64,000 nt of DNA, taken from contig NC_081550.1 of the NCBI RefSeq assembly GCF_901000735.1, positions 14,736,393 to 14,800,392 of the forward strand, given 5' to 3'. Every line of letters begins with the position of its first letter. Position 1 is the first letter of the stretch. This DNA is from Corylus avellana (lineage: Eukaryota; Streptophyta; Magnoliopsida; Fagales; Betulaceae). The notes below the pieces were generated by a model. That model ran no database searches and was not told where the DNA came from. It saw nothing but the letters and a program-made list of their open reading frames with translations. This document shows, in pieces, positions 56,526 to 64,000 of this stretch. Made by a program: the position numbers and the translations under genes.

Positions 56526-56539
56526 ATCCTTTTAATGGA

Positions 56540-56602
56540 AGATTTTGACGGAAATGGAGATTTGAACGGAAATGGAGGGATTTTGACGGAAATGGAGAGT
56601 TT
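56540..56602. repeat. Triple GACGGAAATGGAGA repeat
   Basis: TTTTGACGGAAATGGAGA, TTTGAACGGAAATGGAGG and TTTTGACGGAAATGGAGA follow one another with a period near 20-22 bp. Confidence 0.8.
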
Positions 56603-56980
56603 TATTTCCTTTAATTGTTGCATAAGTGGGCCATATATTTATTCTCTGGCACGTTAAATGCTTTTTCTTTTTTTCTTTTTTGGGAGGGGGGGGATAAATC
56701 CTATTATTTGTCAACCAACGTCATATTAATATATGGTAGATTTAGTGAAAATTCGTAATTTTTCAGAATTACTGTGTACGCAATCATGGTGTTAGAAATA
56801 TCATGGTATCAGAATCTCTAATTATATTTGTCATATATATACTGATTTATTTTATTCTAAGCTTTGATTTTAACCGGCAAGATTTTGCATTCATTCTCTG
56901 ATGGTTTGTTTTTATAACATTTTGCATTAATTTCTATTCTAACCAACATTTTTTTTTTGATAATGAACTCAATTCATTTA

Positions 56981-59900
56981 TTAAGAGGAACCTTGCTCGG
57001 CAAGGACTTTTACATGGATACAGTCAGGATACCCCCTGTTCCACAACATCTCCTCCTTTGTTGAAATTGCCACCTTAGCTAAAGTGTGAGCCGTGTCATT
57101 TGCTTGTCTGCCCACATGTCTAACATGCCACTCTCTGTGTTGTTGCAAATTTCTCCTGGCCTCCTCAATTAGCATGCAATAACTCCCATGCCACAGAGTA
57201 TCGCGTTGCAGAGCTTGCGTAATTTCCTTCGCATCACCTTCAAGTATAAGAGACCTCACCTCCATCTTTTTACTAATCTCCGTAGCATACCAGGCAGCCA
57301 TCGCCTCCGCATCTGCAGGTTCCATGGCCGTGGGTTTGAATGTGCAGAAGGAGGCTAAGACAGCACCCATGTGGTCCCGAAGAATGACGCCCACTCCTGT
57401 AAAGCTTTCCTCCTTAGAAATTGCCGCGTCCCAATTTGCTTTTATAAAGAACTCTGGAGGTTTTTCCCATCGTGTCACCATAGGACGCTCTGCTGCAGCA
57501 GTGGAAACTTGGCCTTGGCTCCGTGATACCCTGGTTCTCTCGTAACTCGCTATTTGCTCCTTCGCTTGTTTCATGATGGATGCCGGTGACCACATCTCCC
57601 CACCATGAACAACGTGATTTCTTCTGAACCAGAGCAAGCGTGCTACTGTGGTGAAGAGTTGAAAAGTGACATCATCCAACTTTTCCATAAGCAGCAGAAA
57701 TATTTCCTTGAAACTGGTGTCATCACTGCTGCATTTGTGCAATGCCTTTGGGCCCTCAAGCCAAACATCTCTGGCTGATTGACAATGCCAAAGGAGGTGT
57801 CCCACTGTCTCGTCGTGTAAGCCACATAAGGAACAGAGGGAGTCGGATACAATATGGCGCCATTTTAGATTTGCTTTTGTTGGCAAAGCATTTTGGCATG
57901 CTTTCCACAAAAACATCTGAAGAGCTGGAGGTCCCTTTGCCTGCCATATTTGCTTCCATAACTCCTTGGTGGACCATGAATCCGAGCATGAACCTATATC
58001 CCTCTCCCTTGCCACCTTTGCCATATGATAACCACTTCGAACAGAGTACACCCCATTCTTTGTTCCCTCCCACACAAGTTGGTCGGCTTGTCTTCCCGGG
58101 CAAATTGGGATTTTGCAAATAGTTTGCACCTGCAATTCGGAGAAAAGCTCTTGCAATTTTGGAACATTCCACCACCTGCTGTCCTGATCAATCAAACTAC
58201 TCACCCGTTCCTCATTACACACCCCTGCAGGCCTTTGCAAATTGTGACTCAGCTTCGACTGGACCCATCTATCCTCCCATATCCTGATAGAGCCACCATC
58301 TCCTACCCTCCACAAGAGCCCCTCAGCAAGGAGTCCCTTTGCTTTCCAGATACTGCGCCAGGCGAAAGAGGGGTTGTGGCCCAATGACGAATGCAGGAAG
58401 GAGCTATCTCGAAAGTATTTTTCTCTGAAAATTCAACCAACTAGTGAATCCGGCTGCTGGAGTATACGCCACCCCTGTTTTGCCAAAAGTGCAAGGTTAA
58501 AAATTTCGATATCTCGAAAACCCAAGCCCCCAACAGTTTTTGCTTTGCTCATACTGTCCCAACTCATCCATGCAACCCGTGACAAGTTTTCCTTATGGCC
58601 CCACCAAAATCTCCGCATCATAGAATTAATTCGACGACACAAAGATTTGGGGAGTTGAAAGATACTCATTGTGTAAGTGGGGATCGCTTGGATGACCGCT
58701 TTGAGAAGGACTTCTTTGCCCGCCTGAGACAGGAATTTCTCCTTCCAACCTTGAAGTCTATCCCAAATCCGGCTTTGTATATTTTGGAAGGCTCTAGTTC
58801 GGTTCCTTCCAACAAGGGCCGGAAGGCCCAAATACTTCTCATAGCATTGTGTGGAGGTCACTCCAGCCACTTCCAAAAGGTGGGACCGCGTCTCTGGATC
58901 GGTGTTTTTGCTGAAAAAAAATGGAGGTCTTATCCATGTTAAGTTGTTGTCCAGAAGCTTGTTCGTACATTTTCAACACCTCCTGAATTTTGTTCCATTC
59001 AGCCAGGTTTGCCCTACAGAAGAGCAAACTATCATCTGCAAAAAAGAGATGACTTAGCCGCGTTCCCCGTTTTGAAATAGCAAGGCCTGTGATGTCCCCC
59101 CTTTGCTCAGCACTGTTCAAAAGAGAACTCAGTCCTTCTGCACATAAAATAAACAAATAAGGAGACAAGGGGTCACCCTGTCTAATACCCCTAGATGGGG
59201 TGATGGTGTCATGAGGCCTCCCGTTCACCAAAACTGAGTAAGTAACTGTAGAAATACATTTCATGATCAGTTGTATCCACCTATTGTCAAAGCCCAATTT
59301 AGACATAATAGACTCCAAAAAATTCCACTCCACCCTGTCATAAGCCTTGCTCATGTCGAGCTTTAAGGCCATAAAACCCTTTTTTCCTTTTAATCTTCCA
59401 TTCATCGTATGGAGAGCCTCAAAGGCCACAAGGATATTATCTGAGATAAGCCTTCCAGGGATAAAGGCACTTTGATATGGGGAGATAATACAATCCAGCA
59501 CCTTCTTGAGTCTATTAGCTAACGTTTTTGCAATAAGTTTGTAAAAAACATTGCAGAGGCTAATCGGTCTGTAATCTGTGACACTAGTTGGTTTCTTCTT
59601 TTTTGGAATCAGGGCGATATAGGTTTTATTAATTACAGGATCGAAAGAATTGTAATTTAAAAAACCAAGGACTGCCCGGCATACCTCTGTACCAACCGTG
59701 TCCCAAGAGTTTTGGAAAAAACTTGCTACGAAGCCGTCGGGCCCTGGGGACTTCATTGGAGCCATATGGTTTAGTGCTTCCTTCACCTCCATCTCAGTAT
59801 ACTCCTTGGTCAGAAATATATTCATTTCGGCAGTGACACGTGGTTGCAAGTCTGCCAAACAAGCTTCCACCCCCCTGGTTCCACCCGTAGAAAACAGGTC

Positions 59901-61127
59901 TGCAAAATATTGAGTGAAAGCTTTTGAAATATTTTCTTGTCCAGTACGTTCAGCTCCAGAGGCATCACAAATGGCACCAATCCGATTTGTGTTTCTTCGG
60001 TGAGTGGCCCAAGCGTGGAAATAAGGGGTGTTGCGATCCCCAAACGTATACCAATTGAGTTTGGCACGTTGTTTCCATTTTATGTCCTCTTTCTCCAGAA
60101 TGGTATCAATCTCTTTCTGCAACCTCCTGATTTCCTCCAAGTTATGAGGTGACTCATCTTCTTGAAGTGATTTCAGGTGGTCAGAAAGTTCCCGCACAGT
60201 GAGCTCCATGTTCCCATTCTTATGCCGACTCCACCTTTTTAAATCTACTGCACATTGCTGCAATTTGTTGCAGATGTTTGACATGCTGCTCTCTTGTGCG
60301 CTCTCTTCATTGTGCCTAAGACCCCAACGCCCCCATGCTTCACTTACCACCTGCTGGTAGTCCTCCTCTAGGACCCAATTAGCTTCAAACCGGAAAGCCA
60401 TTTTATTTTGTTTTATTCTTCTATCCTCTTCCAGCTTGACCAACATGGGTTTGTGGTCAGAGGACCTAGCCTCCAAAATGTATACTTCACATTGCCGAAA
60501 CAACGTACACCACTCCAGGTTCCCCAAGGCCCTGTCCAGCCTTTCTTTTGTAAAATCTTCACTGTCACGCCCATTTGTCCAGGTAAACTTTGGGCCAATA
60601 TAACCCAAGTCAGAAAGTTGGCAAGCTTCCAAGGTTTCCCGAAAAATTGCCATCTGACTTTCTCGACGGTTTGCTGCTCCCCACTTTTCAGAATTGTCAA
60701 GGATTTCATTGAAGTCTCCCAAGCAAAGCCATGGTGTCGGTGGGAAATTTCGTAGGTGCTTTAGAAGGCTCCATGCTTCATGTCGCCTGGTGGGATTCGG
60801 GTGTCCATAAAAGCCGGTGAGTTTCCATGTTCTTTTTGCAGTTTGGGAATAAATCGATGCATTTATGTGCCGTCTAGAGTAGTTTTCGATGGTAACTTCT
60901 ACCCCTTCTCTCCACAACAAAGCCAGTCCCCCACTACGACCCACCGGATCCACTAGAAACATTCCAGGCAGCCCCAACTTAGTCCTTATTCGATCCATCT
61001 TCGTTTTAAAACATTTTGTCTCAATGAGAAACAAAATGTCGGGTCTCTTTTCCTTCACCAAGAGGCAAAGGTCACGAATTGCGCGGGGGTTCCCAAGCCC
61101 CCGGCAATTCCAACTAAGTAGAATCAT
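56981..61127 (-). pseudogene. LINE ORF2: endonuclease, reverse transcriptase, RNase H, two lesions
   Basis: ATG at 61127, four bases overlapping the ORF1 stop. Endonuclease: SWNCRGLGNP, IETK, GDFNEILD and SDHKPML (to about 60430). RT: RPISLCNVFYKLIAKTLANR, AFIPGR, LDMSKAYDRVEW, GIRQGDPLSPYLF and the catalytic FADDSLLF (near 59040). zf-RVT: CSLCGLHDETVGHLLWHC. RNase H: NWDAAI, EAMAAWYA, EGDAKEI and NDTAHTLAK. Lesions: one extra T in a T8 run (58921-58914) shifts the frame, and TGA at 58435-58433 fits a CGA-to-TGA change. The first could be a read error. Otherwise full length. Confidence 0.92.
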
Positions 61128-62498
61128 GGTTGTTGGCGGGGCTGCGCCGCAGCCACCGCCGTTTCACTGTCCACTGTGCATAGAGATGGCCCCTCTATCT
61201 GGCCATTTCCCAACCTTTCCTTCCCCAATCTTGTGTCAATCTCCTTTCGGGCCCATGTCTGCTCCAAAGTGTGATTGTTATCCCTTTTCCTCTTATAGCC
61301 GTACTCCCCTTCTTTTTGAGAAAGGTTTCCCTTCATGGAAAGATCCATTTTCCGCTCCTCAGTCCTCATCTTCCCTTCGGCCCCCTGTGGTATACATGTG
61401 AGCCCACTCCCCTTTCTTGCGATATTTTTCGCTCTCCTCAGAGACGAGGGTGGGCTATTCTCATTCGGCCCATGGTGCAGCAGCTTAAATTTTTTTGCTG
61501 ACTTGGATGGGAACGCACTAATATCTCTTTCCTCCATTCTGACTTCAAAAAGTCCCTCCACACTTGGTGGGTGGGTTTTATTAGGAAACGAATCTGCCGT
61601 TACGTCTACAATTTCCTTGGAGCTGTTTGATTCCTTGATTCCAGGCGAAAGTTTTCCCCCGTTTCTGATTTGGCTAGAAAAGTAAAAAAGATTACCTTCC
61701 TTATCAAGATGTCTTGAATTGCTAGGGTTACCTTCTGAGGCGCTTCTTTCCATCTCAGGGGAGCTTAGGCGCCGCTTCTCGCCGTCCGGTGACTGTTCCC
61801 GTCGCCATGATGAAAAAAGTCCCTCGCCTCCAGTTTTTTTGGGTCGGCCTTCCAGCTTCCGTCGTGGATCGTCAGCTCGCAAGGATACCCCCCAATCCCC
61901 TGCTCCTTCTTCACCGTGTAGGCGCCTGGGTTTTTTGACGGGACAGCCCATTGCTTCATGTACAATACGACCACAATGGAAACAGAAAAGTGGGAGGTTT
62001 TCGTATTTGAAGTTTACCCACACTGATTTCCCTCCGATGATCAATTCTCTGCCCCGTTCAAGTGGTTTTGTAATGTCAATACGAACACGTATCCTCAAAA
62101 ATCTTCCCCAGCCTACTCCATCGGCTTCCGCATCCACTTCTTCAAGGACCCCCAAAGTCTCTCCAATCTTGGCACCCACAGCTCGAGACATGCAATGCAG
62201 TGGCATATCATGGATTTGGATCCAGACCGGCGTATGAGTGAAATCCAACTGTGAGGGTTGGACATGCCCTTCTAGTTCGTTTAAGATCATAATCTGACGT
62301 TCGTAGGCCCAAGGGCGACCCTCCATGACTCTCTTCTTTTCCTCCTCATCAGAGAATTCGAAAATCCATAGATTGTTTTGAATTTCTTTGAAGGAGATTT
62401 GCTTCGTGGTACGCCATAATCGTGATATGGCCTTCCGAAAGGCTTCTTTGTTGATCATCCTATCAGTCCACACTCGCCCCACCAAACATTTCACACCC
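61124..62498 (-). CDS. LINE ORF1: DUF4283 and CCHC zinc knuckle, N-terminus in gap
   Basis: Open for about 456 residues from the gap to the TGA at 61126-61124. DUF4283 occupies the first 150 or so residues (CLVGRVWTDRMINKEAF, MEGRPWAYERQIMIL, VRIDITKPLERGREL). The zinc knuckle CFHCGRIVHEAMGC has the C-x2-C-x4-H-x4-C spacing. A long polar, Lys/Ser-rich tail follows. It is the RNA-binding coat protein of the element. The true start lies in the N run. Confidence 0.88.
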
Positions 62499-62598
62499 NN
62501 NNNNNNNNNNNNNNNNNNNNNNNNNNNNNNNNNNNNNNNNNNNNNNNNNNNNNNNNNNNNNNNNNNNNNNNNNNNNNNNNNNNNNNNNNNNNNNNNNN
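62499..62598. other. Assembly gap, 100 N
   Basis: It removes the N-terminus of LINE ORF1 and the junction with the tandem array that follows. Tandem arrays often cause such gaps. Confidence 0.95.
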
Positions 62599-63450
62599 AT
62601 AATGCACAACAACTTCGATCATGATATGATCAAATGATCGATCAAACTTGAAACAATTGAAATTGAATGTTTGATCAGACATCCAATTGGTCCTACCTAG
62701 TGCATTCGTTCGATCGATCGTGATAAGATCAAATGATCGAACAAAATTCAAACAAATTAAATGTTCGATCAAACATTGAATTGAACTCTAAGCATTTTAT
62801 ATTATATTAGTGCATTACTTAAATTGATCGGGATACAATCAATAAAACTTGACATGATTGAAGGTTTAATCAAACATCTGATAAAATCAATTCCGATCGA
62901 TACTATTACATATTAGTTTGATCGATCGTAATGGGATCAAATGTTCGATCAAACTTCCAATCGATCATAATGAATTAGTTCGATTGTTCGTGATATGATT
63001 AAATGATCGATCAAACATCCGATCGATCCTAATGAATTAATTCGATTGATCGCGATATGATTAAATGATTGATCAAGCATCCGATCGATCATAATGAATT
63101 AGTTCGATTGATCGCGATATGATTAAATGATTGATCAAACATCTGATCGATCCTAATGAATTAGTTCGATTGATCGCGATATGATTAAATGATAGATCAA
63201 ACATCCGATCGATCCTAATTCATTAATTCGATTGATCGTAATAAGATTAAATGATTGATCAAACATCCGATCGATCATAATGAATTAGTTCGATTTATCG
63301 CGATAGGATCAATTGTTCGATCAAACATCTGATCGATCATAATGAATTAGTTCGATTGATCGTGATATAATCAAATGTCCGATCGATCCTACTAAATTAG
63401 TTCGATTGACTATGGTATGATCAATTGATAAATCAAACTGGATATAATTG
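62599..63450. repeat. 62-bp GATC-rich tandem array
   Basis: Unit starts (TGAATTAGTTCGATTGATCG type) fall at 62909, 62971, 63033, 63095, 63157, 63219, 63281 and 63343, exactly 62 bp apart. A shortened unit begins at 63393 and degenerate units run back to the gap. Each unit has ATCAAACATCCGATCGATC. Minisatellite or satellite edge; it may continue into the gap. Confidence 0.93.
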
Positions 63451-64000
63451 AAGGTTCAATCGAACATTCAATTGAACTGTTAGCTTTTTATATTATCTTA
63501 GTGCCTTAGTTATATTGATCTTATATTACCTTTGGATTTTGTATTATTTTATAATTAATTATAAGATAAATATCAACTTAATGATCTTTATCATAAAAAT
63601 TTATTAAACAAAAATTTTTAGTTAATATTATAATAATAAAAACATATAATAAGAGACAAATTTAAAATAAATAAATTAAAAAAATTAAAAAATTGGAAGT
63701 ATATTTTTTGTTTGGAAAAAATATAAAAAAAGCCACCAAAAGTACCAGTCGTTTGCAATATAACCCTCAAATGTTCAAAAGATACTAAAGTAGCCTCCCA
63801 AACTACCAAATTGTATAAAAATGCCACTTATTTTGAATATTCCTAGAATACCCCTATTATTTTAACAAATAAATAATAAAATAATTGAAAAAAGAACGAA
63901 ACAATTTTTTAAAAAGTACAAGAAAACCAATGGGTGACTAAAAACAAAAAAAGAAAATGTTTTTTGGAATAAATAATAAATAATTAATCACTGTAGTTTG
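63451..64000. other. AT-rich non-coding end of the window
   Basis: No gene supported. Phrases such as AAAAAGCCACCAAAAGTACC and AATGCCACTTATTTTGAATA suggest an old repeat, but nothing can be named. Confidence 0.55.

Larger units (their letters stand above)
56949..62498 (-). mobile_element. L1-type LINE, nearly intact
   Basis: Minus-strand element: ORF1 (62498-61124, start hidden in the gap), ORF2 (61127-56981), short 3' end (TAATAAATGAATTGAGTTCA) and a 10-base poly-A tail (56958-56949). ORF1 is open throughout as far as visible. ORF2 has only two lesions in about 1380 codons. This is the youngest-looking LINE in the window. Confidence 0.93.

Noticed and set aside
57324..58387. Several plus-strand frames across 57.3-58.4 kb
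   Set aside because: They are antisense shadows of the LINE RNase H and zf-RVT region on the minus strand.
62909..63393. CRISPR-like regular spacing
   Set aside because: Units are continuous 62-bp tandem copies with no distinct spacers, in a plant-type sequence with no cas genes.

Overview
The window looks like nuclear DNA of a eudicot plant, probably a woody one. It is AT-rich, its genes are split by GT-AG introns, and it is crowded with plant-type retrotransposons. It also holds fragments of receptor-like protein (Cf-type LRR), CDR1/nepenthesin-like aspartic protease and X8-domain genes. Species cannot be read from the sequence. Four runs of N (20, 100, 100 and 100 bases) mark assembly gaps, and two of them sit between near-identical sequences.

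Layout. 1-6837: two nearly identical L1-type LINE copies on the minus strand, head to tail across a 20-N gap. 6838-7775: non-coding, with two SINE-like tails. 7776-9084: a dead aspartic protease gene. 9236-10687: a LINE 3' fragment fused to an LRR fragment. 10688-20611: a decayed Ty1/copia (Tnt1-like) element, split by an intact 5.0-kb hAT transposon (13336-18347, perfect 8-bp target duplication). 20612-22236: a second copia LTR, a duplicated flank and a 206-bp tandem duplication. 23017-23905: an N-terminal receptor-like-protein pseudogene. 24620-30439: a duplicated X8-domain locus, one copy dead and one possibly working. 29805-32750: inverted-repeat arms and a dense array of AGCGGCGAC motifs of the kind found near CACTA transposon ends. 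34291-35740: a second dead aspartic protease. 35800-41545: a decayed LINE on the plus strand. 41793-43210: an intact six-exon alpha carbonic anhydrase gene. 43400-48150: non-coding. 48152-54300: a Ty3/gypsy element (Athila-like pol and 3' LTR) joined at its 5' side to a LINE ORF1, making a chimeric open reading frame. 55051-56172: a large foldback. 56949-62498: a nearly intact LINE. 62600-63450: a GATC-rich 62-bp tandem array.

Host genes. The alpha carbonic anhydrase is the only host gene that is convincingly complete: signal peptide, all zinc ligands, consistent splice phases and a TATA box. X8 copy 2 has an intact domain, but its first-exon phase does not fit. The other host-derived loci carry visible lesions. 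Among mobile elements, the hAT transposase is open throughout, and the minus-strand LINE at 56949-62498 shows only one frameshift and one nonsense change in ORF2.

I saw no clear new defence, metabolic or signalling system. The observations I would check first are the DUF4283-gypsy reverse transcriptase chimera, the ATGA stop-start overlap of LINE ORF1/ORF2 in two different LINE lineages, the two copia LTRs that share flank and R/U5 but differ in U3, the foldback at 55-56 kb, and the alternating repeat in the hAT leader intron.
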